Source: an uncultured Acetatifactor sp.
GTDB taxonomy: Bacteria; Bacillota; Clostridia; Lachnospirales; Lachnospiraceae
Assembly (NCBI GenBank): GCA_910577665.1
Contig: CAJTOJ010000001.1
Coordinates: 321,027-385,026 of the forward strand
DNA length: 64,000 bases
Direction: 5' to 3'
How positions within the stretch are numbered: the stretch's first letter is position 1; every line of letters starts with the position of its first letter. The position numbers were made by a program, and so were the translations under genes. Below, piece by piece: positions 54,214 to 62,692 of the stretch. The notes under the pieces were generated by a model. That model made no database searches, was not told where the DNA came from, and saw only the letters and a program-made list of their open reading frames with translations.

Positions 54214-55556
54214 GTCCCCAGTTCCTCCACCCTCAACTCTCTGATCTCCCCTGCCGTAAGCTCTTTGATATCTTTGAGGTTTTTCCTGCCGGTATTTCCT
54301 TCCAGGATCTCTTCTTTGGCATATAGATTACAGATCATCCCATATTCTGTACAATACGCTTTCGGACGTATGTTATGCCAGCCGCATTCCAGGAATTCAT
54401 TCCGGATCAAAGTCAGCTTTTCTATCTTTTCAGTTGTCAAACCACTGTGATAACTCATAATTATTCCCATCTTTTGTACATATTCGCATTTCCCGGAGGC
54501 CACATAGCATTTCCAGAATTTATTATCTTTTAGGAGCACGCTGCGCAAGGGCACATAGTCATTGGCTCCCTTGGAATTGTCGCAATACAGGACGCCTCCT
54601 CCTATGTCATAATCATGCAACCATTTTAAGATACATCCGCAGGAAAGAAATTCCGAACCTACAATCTCCAACTCCTCCCCCTGTTCCATTTCCAGCACCC
54701 TGTCCGTAAAATGCCGGAAGACGCAGTTCTCCACCACCAGCCTTTTGATATGGCTCATCTTGATTGCATAGTTGCCGCCCTCTATCCGGCAGTTCCGGAA
54801 GCGCACTTCCCCACAGCGGGTAAACAGCCAATGGGCCTTTGTCATGTCAATGGCCAGATTCTCAAAGCTTACATCGGAGTTCCTATATTCGTTGGGCAGA
54901 ATCATGCCTTTGGAGGTTTCCTGGTCCGGCGCATAGTACTGCTTTCTCCCATTCAGATTCACCACAGCCCCGCAGTAGTATTCCCGCACATAGGGCAGGA
55001 AGTCAAGGGCTTCCACCCCGCCACAGATCAAGCTTCTGGCACTGTCAAAAACAGCCGTCTGCTGTAGGAGCACTGATTTTGCCACCTGGCAGAGATACTC
55101 CAGTTCCCTCCCGGAGAGTCCCAGAATCCCCATCAGTTCCCCCAGGTACTCGTAATTATCCCTGCTGCGTTCCCCCAGCCCAGCCAGAAGCAGACCCTCC
55201 AGTGCAAAGTAGTACCTTGCCTCCTTGTCCTTCATGACATTTACAAATTCCCGGATGTCCGATCCTTCCATTTCCAGTGCCTTACGCAGACATTCCTCCT
55301 GCGTATCTCCACTATCCATCCCTTTTAAGATTCTCTTCAAATACAATATCTGCATTTCCGAGGGCGTGTTGCCATACTGTACCACCGAGCACAACACTTT
55401 CAAGTACAGGCTTTTGGCATATTCGTCCATGGCGGCAGTAACCGGATTTCTCACTGCATATTCCTCGCCCTTGATCTCCTCCATCTCCCTAAGCAGGAGT
55501 TCCTTATGTCCCTGTATCGTTTCCATCCCTGCCTCTTGTGTCCCTGTTGCTTCCAT
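54210..55556 (-). CDS. TerB-like segment plus beta-helix-like protein
   Basis: 448 residues. N-terminal ~150 residues are helical; the block ALEGLLLAGLGERSRDNYEY with LGELMGILGLSGRELEYLCQ resembles the TerB-like segment of the downstream partner. From about residue 230 to 400 repeated short strands (VRFRNCRIEGGNYAIKMSHI, KRLVVENCVFRHFTDRVLEM, ELEIVGSEFLSCG, LTLIRNEFLECGWHNIRPK) suggest a right-handed beta-helix as in pectate-lyase-like folds. Many Cys. No signal peptide. ATG 55556 after GGAAACAAAG. Coupled to the next gene. Specific role unknown. Confidence 0.68.
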   Translation of the reverse strand: MEATGTQEAGMETIQGHKELLLREMEEIKGEEYAVRNPVTAAMDEYAKSLYLKVLCSVVQYGNTPSEMQILYLKRILKGMDSGDTQEECLRKALEMEGSDIREFVNVMKDKEARYYFALEGLLLAGLGERSRDNYEYLGELMGILGLSGRELEYLCQVAKSVLLQQTAVFDSARSLICGGVEALDFLPYVREYYCGAVVNLNGRKQYYAPDQETSKGMILPNEYRNSDVSFENLAIDMTKAHWLFTRCGEVRFRNCRIEGGNYAIKMSHIKRLVVENCVFRHFTDRVLEMEQGEELEIVGSEFLSCGCILKWLHDYDIGGGVLYCDNSKGANDYVPLRSVLLKDNKFWKCYVASGKCEYVQKMGIIMSYHSGLTTEKIEKLTLIRNEFLECGWHNIRPKAYCTEYGMICNLYAKEEILEGNTGRKNLKDIKELTAGEIRELRVEELGT

Positions 55557-55592
55557 CTTTGTTTCCTTCCCTGTCTTCGGACAGATTCCCGG

Positions 55593-57107
55593 TTACTGTG
55601 TCACGGGCTGGATTCCCTTGAAGATATCCCACATCATCTCTCCCAGGATCTGCCGGTACTCACTGCCTCCTGCACTCTGTTGTATCACGGGCTGGATTCC
55701 CCCGAAAATATCCTGGAGCATGGCGGCCAGGGAATCATCCGTGGCAATCCCTGCCTCCTTCCTGTATGCCTCCAGGATCTGCAAGGGATTCCGGACCCGG
55801 TCCTGCAGCAGATCAATCTCAGAAGGCTCCGGCATGGCAATACCCACCATATCCGAAATGAACTTGATCTCCGTGAAAAAATTGTCCTGCAGTTCTTTCA
55901 GCTTCCCCCGCATGTCTTTCAATCCGCTTATCCTTCGCCTGGCTTCCTGCGCCAGAATCTGCAAGGGTTCCAGAAGTTCACCTGGAATATCCTCTGCTGC
56001 CAGTCCCGTTAGGGAGGTATTCAGGCGGGAGAGCTTTCTGCTCTCCTCCTCCATTTCATTCTCATAGAATCTCTTACAGCGGACAAAGATCCGCTTGAAA
56101 TTGGCAGCAAATCCAGACTTGTAAGTTTGGTTGTCCCACTGGATAAGCTGTCCCTTGATCTTTTCCCCGTCCGTCTCAAGCAGCCTGCACAGTTCAGGAT
56201 CTTCCACCTGTTCCGGCCGGTTGGTGAAGGCGGCTATGTCCACGAACTGCACCCCCTTGATGTGCAGGATGTATCTGATTTTCTCCATGATGGCCCGCAG
56301 GTCTTCGGGATTCTTCTTGTCCGCCTTGCTTACGATGATGAACTTGGGAATCTCCTCCCGGAGAGTCTTGATGAATTTGATATCCTCTTCGGTGATGGTT
56401 CCTGCATCTGCCTGTACGAACCAGAGGATATAATCGGCCCCGTTCAACTGCCCCCTGGCAATCCGGGCGTCCGTCCTGGCAGAATATTCCCCCGAATCTG
56501 GCTTAGAATATCCCGGCGTGTCCAGAAAGGCGATGTTGTCGTAAGCATGCAGGGGCGTGGAGAAAAACAGGTTCACCAAGATATGGCCCAGGGTAACTGC
56601 CTCGGATATCCGTTCTCCGTCCTCATCCTCCACCTCCCCGAATCCGTGGGCAATCTTCCTAAGATCTCTGGGCTTCATCTGTACTTTCGTATCGAACACA
56701 TTGATTCCCGTCACCTCGTGCTTCTCCCCCTTGACAATGTAGGTGGGAACCGATGTGGAAGGGTCTATGTCGGCAGGAAGGACGTTCCTTCCCATAAGTG
56801 CATTCAAGAAGCTGGACTTTCCGCTGGAGAATCCCCCTCCCAGCGCCACGATATTCCTGCCGATGAGCCTGTCGTACAGGATAAAGTCCCTGAACTTCTC
56901 GTACTCTGCCCTAAAGTCCGTGTAAAGTTCATAGAAATCCTCCGGTGCATTCCGTTTCAAGGTATCCGGTATCTGCCTGTAGATCATACCCCCCAGCCGG
57001 GACAGATCGGCCTTCAGTCCTTTTTCCCTCTGATTCTGCCCTATGATATTACAGAGCAGTTCAAAATTCTCTGTAAGCTGCCCGTATGCCTCTTCATCGT
57101 AACCCAT
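55593..57107 (-). CDS. Dynamin-like GTPase, 504 residues
   Basis: G1 is GGFSSGKSSFLNALMG (from about 91), G3 DTPG (196-199) and G4 SKAD (260-263). The helical tail (about 340-504) is shorter than in the 723-residue member. It ends with a duplicated DIFGGIQPVIQ / DIFKGIQPVTQ motif 28 residues apart. At DNA level this is an in-frame duplication with the same 17 nt at 55601 and 55685. ATG 57107 lies inside the 3' end of the upstream gene (14-nt overlap) and follows GAGGAGATAAAGG. Confidence 0.88.
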   Translation of the reverse strand: MGYDEEAYGQLTENFELLCNIIGQNQREKGLKADLSRLGGMIYRQIPDTLKRNAPEDFYELYTDFRAEYEKFRDFILYDRLIGRNIVALGGGFSSGKSSFLNALMGRNVLPADIDPSTSVPTYIVKGEKHEVTGINVFDTKVQMKPRDLRKIAHGFGEVEDEDGERISEAVTLGHILVNLFFSTPLHAYDNIAFLDTPGYSKPDSGEYSARTDARIARGQLNGADYILWFVQADAGTITEEDIKFIKTLREEIPKFIIVSKADKKNPEDLRAIMEKIRYILHIKGVQFVDIAAFTNRPEQVEDPELCRLLETDGEKIKGQLIQWDNQTYKSGFAANFKRIFVRCKRFYENEMEEESRKLSRLNTSLTGLAAEDIPGELLEPLQILAQEARRRISGLKDMRGKLKELQDNFFTEIKFISDMVGIAMPEPSEIDLLQDRVRNPLQILEAYRKEAGIATDDSLAAMLQDIFGGIQPVIQQSAGGSEYRQILGEMMWDIFKGIQPVTQ

Positions 57108-58707
57108 CCTTTATCTCCTCAATCCGATCCAGATCTGCCCTCAAGTCCATTCCCAGTCGTTCCCTCCTGTCAGCTTCTTCCTTCATCCGGCTCCGCACAT
57201 CCTCCATGGCCTTTTCCAGTGTATCTTTCTGTTCCCCCAGTTCCCTTTCAATGGCGGCATTCACCAGGGCCACCTGCCTGGCAATGGTTATCTCGATTCC
57301 ATTCCCCACTTCCCGCTGTACCTGGGGAAACACCTCCCCCTGAAGCTTCCTGTGGATCTCCTGTTTCGCCTCTTCCCGCTTCTTGTCACTGCGAAGCTTC
57401 ATGAAGATGGCAGCCACCAGTCCAAGAATAGGGATTCCCTGCAGATACCCCGCTGCCCCAGCTACCACTCCGGCCATCACTGCTTGGACCATTCCATTGT
57501 TGAGGTTCCTTGCATCATAGGAAAAGGAAATATGGATATCCCCCTCCATTTCGCTGTTGAGAATACCTGCCGTCCGCTTCAGATGTTTTTCCAAAAGGGG
57601 GATGAATTGCTTCTTCATACCCACCGTCACGGCGCTTCTCACTACCTGGTTCAGATGCCCGTTGATATTCTGGTTGTTCATGGCCATGGCTACCAGGGTG
57701 GGTTCCTCTTCCTCCATGGCACATTGCACATCCCTTTTGATCTCCTCTATGCAGGCCGCCATCTCTTCCTTAAATTTCTCCTGTTCCCCTAAGAGCCTGT
57801 GGTCCAGGGTGGAAAGTTGTCCACGCAGCTTCTCTTCCTGTTCCTCCAGCTCAGACCCGGAGAGGCTTTCACCCTTCAACAGGGTCTTCAGATAGTTCTC
57901 CGTGTTCTCGGCCATGGGCAGAATCAGTTTCCTGTATTTTTCTGCCAGAATATCATGGGCTTTCTCCTGAATCTCTTTTAGGAATTCTTCCAGTTCCATA
58001 GCCTCCCCGGTAAAGCTGCTGGTACGACAATACCGGATCTTTCTCTGACCCACAAAATATTCCAGGCTTTCCTGCATTTTGGCAAAGGTAGTTTCAAAGT
58101 CATAGCCTCGCTTATCGTATTTCGTAATAACCACACACAGAGGCATGTCATGCAGACATAGTTCCCTCAGGATATTCCCCACGCTGTTCCTGACTATCAT
58201 GTCATCTGCCGGGAAAGTTATGATGTAAGCCAGGCTCTGAGGCAGGTAGTCGTCTATAGCCTTATTGTGAACCTCATAGCCAGACTCGAATCCCGGCATA
58301 TCTACCAGCATGATATCCGGGATCTTTTGCAGGAACCTGCTGCGAAGGTATAGCCTGGCCTTCTTCACAGCTAAGGCATCTGTCTCCTGGCTACTGTATT
58401 CTTCCAGGGAGAGTGTACGCACTGTTCCGTCATTCTGGATCATGGTGACACTTTCTTCCCCGTCCGCATATAGGATCTCCGTGGGCACAGCGGTCTGCGG
58501 GGTGATATCTTCCTTCAAGATTTTCCTGCTGTATCCGAGCAAGGTATTCACCAGGGCACTCTTCCCAGAACTGAACTTGCCGATGATGGGCATGCATACC
58601 TTTGCATCTGCAATTTCTGTCCGCATATGCAGAAGCCTTTCCGTTGTTATCCCATAGGCTATGTTGATCTCTTCCAAGACCGCCAGTGCTTCCAAGACTC
58701 TTTCCAT
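57094..58707 (-). CDS. Dynamin-like GTPase, 537 residues, with hydrophobic segment
   Basis: G1 GKFSSGKSALVNTLLG (43-58), G3 in the form DMPG (136-139) and G4 TKYD (195-198). A helical tail holds a glycine-rich hydrophobic stretch (VMAGVVAGAAGYLQGIPILG, about 420-440) that could dip into or cross the membrane, as the paddle of bacterial dynamins does. It continues as a basic coiled coil. ATG 58707 is chosen by GAGGTG upstream and by homology; the open frame reaches further upstream without a start signal. Overlaps the next gene by 14 nt, so the two GTPases are coupled. Confidence 0.87.
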   Translation of the reverse strand: MERVLEALAVLEEINIAYGITTERLLHMRTEIADAKVCMPIIGKFSSGKSALVNTLLGYSRKILKEDITPQTAVPTEILYADGEESVTMIQNDGTVRTLSLEEYSSQETDALAVKKARLYLRSRFLQKIPDIMLVDMPGFESGYEVHNKAIDDYLPQSLAYIITFPADDMIVRNSVGNILRELCLHDMPLCVVITKYDKRGYDFETTFAKMQESLEYFVGQRKIRYCRTSSFTGEAMELEEFLKEIQEKAHDILAEKYRKLILPMAENTENYLKTLLKGESLSGSELEEQEEKLRGQLSTLDHRLLGEQEKFKEEMAACIEEIKRDVQCAMEEEEPTLVAMAMNNQNINGHLNQVVRSAVTVGMKKQFIPLLEKHLKRTAGILNSEMEGDIHISFSYDARNLNNGMVQAVMAGVVAGAAGYLQGIPILGLVAAIFMKLRSDKKREEAKQEIHRKLQGEVFPQVQREVGNGIEITIARQVALVNAAIERELGEQKDTLEKAMEDVRSRMKEEADRRERLGMDLRADLDRIEEIKDGLR

Positions 58708-58759
58708 ATCCGTTTTCACCTCACAAAATGTATTCTGATGCCCTTTCCCAGCGACTATA

Positions 58760-59755
58760 TTATAGCGGATTGTCATTTCCTGCGCAATGGTACAGACTGC
58801 ACATTCTTCCGATTTCCTCCCGCATTTCCTCCACAAAGTCCTCCGGGTACAGGGCTTTCACCCTGCTGCCTTGAGACAGGAGAAACATATTCACCCCCCT
58901 GCCATATACCTCAGCCTCCAGGATGGACATATCCCCGGATTTGTCCACCACCCTGGCCGTGGGAATCTTATCCAGGATGGCCTGGAGGGAATTGCCCGTG
59001 CAGGAAAAACGAATCTTACGATATTCCCCCGGTGTCATGAACTGTATCTTGCTCCGCAGTTCTCCCTCATCAAAGTCATATGCACTGTCCGGCTGGAAAT
59101 GCTGCCTGTGCTCCACGATCTGGATGATCCTGTCCACACGGTAGTATAGAGGCTTTCCCCCCTCCTCGTCGCACCGGAAGGCAATCAGGTAAAAATAGTA
59201 ATCCGAGAACGTAATGGCAGCAGGACGCAGCCTTCTTGTCACCAGTTCCCTGGTGATCTTGTAATACCGCACCGATATCTCTGTCTTCCCATAGATACAT
59301 CTGACCAGTTGCCACAGGTTCTGGATCACACTTTTGCAGTCATGCCTCACCTCATGATAATGATACATTTCCTTCCTGATGATCTTCTCCAGCATAGCCC
59401 TGTCATTGCAGGAGGTAAAATGCTTTAGTTTGGAGACAATCTCCAGGATTTCCATCTTGCCAAAGGCCCTGCAGCCAATCATCATCTTAATGACGGCAAC
59501 CAGTTCCTTGCTTAATAGAAAACCATCCAATTCCAGATAATAGGCCTTGGCATTTGCGGCATATTTCAACTCCGTGTTGCCCACCAATTCCCTGTTTTCA
59601 CAGAGAAAATTCTTGATCTCACCCAGATCCCGGGATACGCTCTTTCCAGATACACCGTATTCCCGGGCCAGCTTCTGGACGGATATGGCTTCCCCTTTCA
59701 TGGCCCTGAAGAAAATCTCCAGCATCCTGTTCTTCTTCGTCCCCGCACTGCTCAT
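58760..59755 (-). CDS. WYL-domain transcriptional regulator
   Basis: 331 residues. N-terminal helix-turn-helix (AISVQKLAREYGVSGKSVSR) and a WYL-type domain at about 160-260 (KTEISVRYYKITRELVTRRL, AITFSDYYFYLIAFR, YRVDRIIQIVE), then a WCX-like C-terminus. WYL regulators such as BrxR and CapW repress phage-defence operons and respond to nucleic acid signals. I prefer ATG 59755 because GGGGG has good spacing to it; ATG 59761 is an alternative. It lies between the first GTPase and the dynamin-like genes, in the same direction, and probably regulates the cluster. Confidence 0.88.
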   Translation of the reverse strand: MSSAGTKKNRMLEIFFRAMKGEAISVQKLAREYGVSGKSVSRDLGEIKNFLCENRELVGNTELKYAANAKAYYLELDGFLLSKELVAVIKMMIGCRAFGKMEILEIVSKLKHFTSCNDRAMLEKIIRKEMYHYHEVRHDCKSVIQNLWQLVRCIYGKTEISVRYYKITRELVTRRLRPAAITFSDYYFYLIAFRCDEEGGKPLYYRVDRIIQIVEHRQHFQPDSAYDFDEGELRSKIQFMTPGEYRKIRFSCTGNSLQAILDKIPTARVVDKSGDMSILEAEVYGRGVNMFLLSQGSRVKALYPEDFVEEMREEIGRMCSLYHCAGNDNPL

Positions 59756-59815
59756 TCCCATTCCCCCATTCTTGCAGAAACAGACAGTTTTTTATACCTG
59801 TCTGTCCCCTCTTTG

Positions 59816-60976
59816 TTATACACCTAGTCCGCCTAATCCGAAAACCGCATTGAAAATCCCCTTTACCGCCCCCACTGCACCGCCAATGACACCTCCAATG
59901 AGCTTACCCGGAATTCCCAGAATCTCCCCTCCCACTTCACAGCCGGTGTCCTTTCCATCCGATATGTAGTCCCATACCGTCTCACAGAACCCGTCCATGG
60001 TACTCCCACGGTAGTCGAATTCCCCGTCATCGTACAGCCAGTTGTCCTCATCCTCATTGATGTTGTCAGCCAGGGCCAGCCGCCTGTCCCTGGGCACAGC
60101 CTTCACAATGTAATAGAGAAGCTTCGTAAGGTTGTACGGTTTCCTCTGCTGGCCGCCCTCCTCTGTATAGCCCGCACAGTAACAGATGGGCTTTATGTTC
60201 AGGCCAGTGCCCTCCCTAATTCTCTTCTGAACGGAGTCTGCTTTATCCTTTAGGAACTTCTCCAGCACCTCGTCCGGTTCGTTCAGATATTCGCTCCAAT
60301 GTGTACCCTTCATGGCCATATCTGCCTGGTTCAGCGCCACCAGAATCCGCTCACTGGACGCCTTTCTGCCGAGGCAGGGAATCAGCACATTATTGATTAA
60401 ATCATAGGATGTCCCCAGATCCTTGGAAGAAGCATCCAGGATCACCAGCACCATATCAATCAGAGGATTGCATTCCCCATCCATCTCATTGAGCTTCTTC
60501 ACAATCTTCCTGGTAATCCGCTCATCCTTCTCTACCCCATCCCCCAGTCCCGGGGTATCCCAGATCACCAGGTTGTCCAGTTCATATCTGGCAATCTCCG
60601 GAGTCTCCGGGGCTACACCCACGCCCACTTTCGCCACTTCCATCCGGAACAGGGCGTTGATGGTGGAACTCTTCCCACTGCCCGTCGCCCCGGCCAGCAT
60701 AATGTTCACCTTCCTGCCCCGGACTTTCAACAGTCTTGACAAACCTCTTGTCTTGTCACTTTCGGTCATGTCAGACTTCATGATCTCTTCTTCCAGAAGA
60801 TCGTAAATGCTCTTTCCTCCCCGGCCTGTATTCTCCCACGCCTCTCCCTTTGGCACCGTCTCCTTTTTCCCTGCTGTTTCCTTTCCTGTTACTTCCTTTC
60901 CTGTCGCTCCCTGCTCCATTTTTGCAGAGAAATCCTCTGGCATCACTGTCCCGATTTCAAGTATTTTTTCTTCCAT
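59816..60976 (-). CDS. P-loop GTPase with hydrophobic glycine-rich tail, first gene of the cluster
   Basis: 386 residues. G1 GATGSGKSS (96-104), G3 DTPGLGDG (140-147), G4 NQAD (216-219): an Era/YfjP-like GTPase. The N-terminal ~55 residues are low-complexity (ATGKEVTGKETAGKKETVP). The last ~45 residues (GEILGIPGKLIGGVIGGAVG and AVKGIFNAVFGLGGLG) form a glycine-zipper-like hydrophobic tail, likely membrane-inserting, as in interferon-inducible and YfjP-type GTPases. ATG 60976 follows GGAGGTAGCGGGA. The gap before WYL is 54 nt. It may be the sensor or membrane anchor of the system; this is inference. Confidence 0.85.
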   Translation of the reverse strand: MEEKILEIGTVMPEDFSAKMEQGATGKEVTGKETAGKKETVPKGEAWENTGRGGKSIYDLLEEEIMKSDMTESDKTRGLSRLLKVRGRKVNIMLAGATGSGKSSTINALFRMEVAKVGVGVAPETPEIARYELDNLVIWDTPGLGDGVEKDERITRKIVKKLNEMDGECNPLIDMVLVILDASSKDLGTSYDLINNVLIPCLGRKASSERILVALNQADMAMKGTHWSEYLNEPDEVLEKFLKDKADSVQKRIREGTGLNIKPICYCAGYTEEGGQQRKPYNLTKLLYYIVKAVPRDRRLALADNINEDEDNWLYDDGEFDYRGSTMDGFCETVWDYISDGKDTGCEVGGEILGIPGKLIGGVIGGAVGAVKGIFNAVFGLGGLGV

Positions 60977-61042
60977 TCCCGCTACCTCCATCCTTTTTTG
61001 CCTTTCCTTGGATTTCCTGTAGCATACTTTACCATATCATCT

Positions 61043-61058
61043 GGACAGAAGCCTGTCC
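61043..61058. promoter_or_regulatory. Inverted repeat upstream of the GTPase cluster, possible operator
   Basis: GGACAG (61043-61048) and CTGTCC (61053-61058) around a 4-nt centre, about 70 nt upstream of the first gene. A/T-rich -10-like sequences (TAAAGT, TATGCT) follow on the minus strand. It is a candidate site for the WYL regulator but no strong promoter could be defined. Confidence 0.35.
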
Positions 61059-61140
61059 CACTGAAAAAAGAATCGCGTGAGTCGTATCTTTTGATAAGGG
61101 TAACAATTCTGTGCCCTGTCTGAACTTTTACTGAAAAAGA

Positions 61141-62115
61141 TCAGTCCTGGGCCACCACTTCCCTGTAGAATTCCGTATAGTCCTTCCGTCCCTCTTTGGT
61201 AAACTGGATGGCAGCCCGGGGATGCTGGTTCAGAAGCCCTGTCATCAAGTATGGCAGGTCATATCCCCACACCACACCGTCCTCCTTCAGTTTACTCATG
61301 TAGGTATCGATAAACCGGATGGCAGGGTACACATTATACTTGGGGTTCCGTAAAAATCCCAGCAGCAGTTCCATGGCACAGTTACCTGCCCCCCTGCCCA
61401 TGGAAGCATATGTGGCATCCAGCCAGTCCACACCATCCCCCACCGCCTCGATGGTATTGGCAAAGGCAAGCTGCTGATTGTTGTGGGCATGGATTCCCAC
61501 CTTCTTGCCATATTTCGCTGCCACTTCCAGGTACAGGTCTGCCAGCCGGGCAATCTGCTCCGGATACATGGCCCCATAACTGTCCACAATGTAGAACACA
61601 TCCACTGGTGTCTGACCCAGAATGTCCAGTGCCACCTTCAAGTCTCCCTCCCGGGAATTGGATATGGCCATAATATTGCAGCTTACCTCATAACCCTTTT
61701 TCACCGCATCCTCAATCATGTCCACTGCTGCGGGAATGGTATTCAGATAGGTGGCCACCCGGATCAGGTCAATGGGACTGTCTGCCCGGCTGATGATATC
61801 CGTCTTGTAGTCACACCGGCCCACATCTGCCATGACTGCTATCTTCAAGTCCGTGGCGTTCTCCCCCACAATGGCCCGGATATCCTCATCCTTGCAGAAC
61901 TTCCACTTCCCAAATTTTTCCGTGTCAAAGATCTCTCTGGACGCCTTGTAGCCAAACTCCATATAGTCCACGCCAGCCCGCAGGTTTGCCAGGTACAGTG
62001 CTTTCACAAAATCGTCCTGAAAATAGAAATCGTTCACCAGTCCCCCGTCCCGCAGGGTAGCATCTACCACCTTCACATCCGGGCGGTATGCGATCAGACT
62101 CGATATTTCTTTCAT
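61141..62115 (-). CDS. HMGL-like aldolase / 4-hydroxy-2-oxovalerate aldolase-type TIM-barrel enzyme
   Basis: 324 residues. The HMGL-like TIM barrel is shown by the metal- and substrate-binding motif VVDATLRDGGLVNDF (about 15-29) and the metal site GIHAHNNQQLAFAN (His, His, Asn, about 205-218). The C-terminal part carries an inserted segment ending VYPAIRFIDTYMSKLKEDGV. Stand-alone relatives are often found in polysaccharide or amino-sugar clusters; no such genes are here. Substrate unknown. It is read from a promoter covered by a large palindrome, so expression is probably regulated. Confidence 0.8.
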   Translation of the reverse strand: MKEISSLIAYRPDVKVVDATLRDGGLVNDFYFQDDFVKALYLANLRAGVDYMEFGYKASREIFDTEKFGKWKFCKDEDIRAIVGENATDLKIAVMADVGRCDYKTDIISRADSPIDLIRVATYLNTIPAAVDMIEDAVKKGYEVSCNIMAISNSREGDLKVALDILGQTPVDVFYIVDSYGAMYPEQIARLADLYLEVAAKYGKKVGIHAHNNQQLAFANTIEAVGDGVDWLDATYASMGRGAGNCAMELLLGFLRNPKYNVYPAIRFIDTYMSKLKEDGVVWGYDLPYLMTGLLNQHPRAAIQFTKEGRKDYTEFYREVVAQD

Positions 62116-62221
62116 AGACCTACTCCTCCTGTTTTCTGTTTCAGCCCGGATATGACATATCCCGCCAGGTCCTCAGACATTGCTCCGATTTCCTGTTCCA
62201 TGGTTTCCACGCCCGGACTGC

Positions 62222-62259
62222 CCCTTGATTTTAACAGTTTAAAGTGTAAAAGTCAAGGG
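62222..62259 (-). promoter_or_regulatory. Promoter covered by a 38-nt imperfect palindrome, upstream of the aldolase gene
   Basis: Minus strand TTGACT (62256-62251), 17-nt spacer, TAAAAT (62233-62228). The outer arms CCCTTGA (62222-62228) and TCAAGGG (62253-62259) are perfect, and inner blocks TTT/AAA, ACA/TGT and a central TTTAAA continue the symmetry with a few mismatches. The palindrome covers both hexamers, so a dimeric regulator bound here would control the promoter. Confidence 0.65.
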
Positions 62260-62274
62260 TGCGGCCTCTAACTG

Positions 62275-62652
62275 TCATTGCCCTGTGCGTACGGTTGTAG
62301 TCGCATCTCCAAACAACCAGTTCCGGAGAGGATTCACCTCTCTGGCCTGTATTGTGATCTCCTTTTGATGGGTCCGCAGATACGTTTCCAGCCCCCGCAC
62401 CTCCTCTTCGGAAAATCCTTTTGCCAGAGTGATCATCCCCTCTGGCAGAATCCCCTCTGCACAGTCCTCTCCACGCTGGAAAAACACCCTGATAATCTTC
62501 CTGCCATCTTTTCCCACAACACCAGATACCAATAGACGGACTTCCTCCATAAAGCCTCCTTCTGCTTTGCTGCTGCCCTGTTTCCCGTTTTCTTCTCCAC
62601 TGATCAGATCGATATTTCCTTCTTCCAGGCACAACTCCTGTCCGGGAAGCAT
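62275..62652 (-). CDS. Hypothetical protein, 125 residues
   Basis: Not recognised. The first ~35 residues are acidic and low in structure. The rest looks alpha/beta (EEVRLLVSGVVGKDGRKIIR, VFFQRGEDCAEGILPEGMIT, KGFSEEEVRGLETYLRTHQ). No membrane helix or clear catalytic motif. It lies between the aldolase promoter and the NUDIX fragment, in the same direction as both. ATG 62652 has AGGGAAG upstream. Confidence 0.55.
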   Translation of the reverse strand: MLPGQELCLEEGNIDLISGEENGKQGSSKAEGGFMEEVRLLVSGVVGKDGRKIIRVFFQRGEDCAEGILPEGMITLAKGFSEEEVRGLETYLRTHQKEITIQAREVNPLRNWLFGDATTTVRTGQ

Positions 62653-62692
62653 CTCCTACTTCCCTATCCTTATAACCTGCAGACGCCGCGCG

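Noticed and set aside
47003..60976. Prophage or integrative element origin of the GTPase cluster
   Set aside because: No integrase, att repeats, tRNA target or phage structural gene is seen in or beside it. A genomic island cannot be excluded but is not shown.
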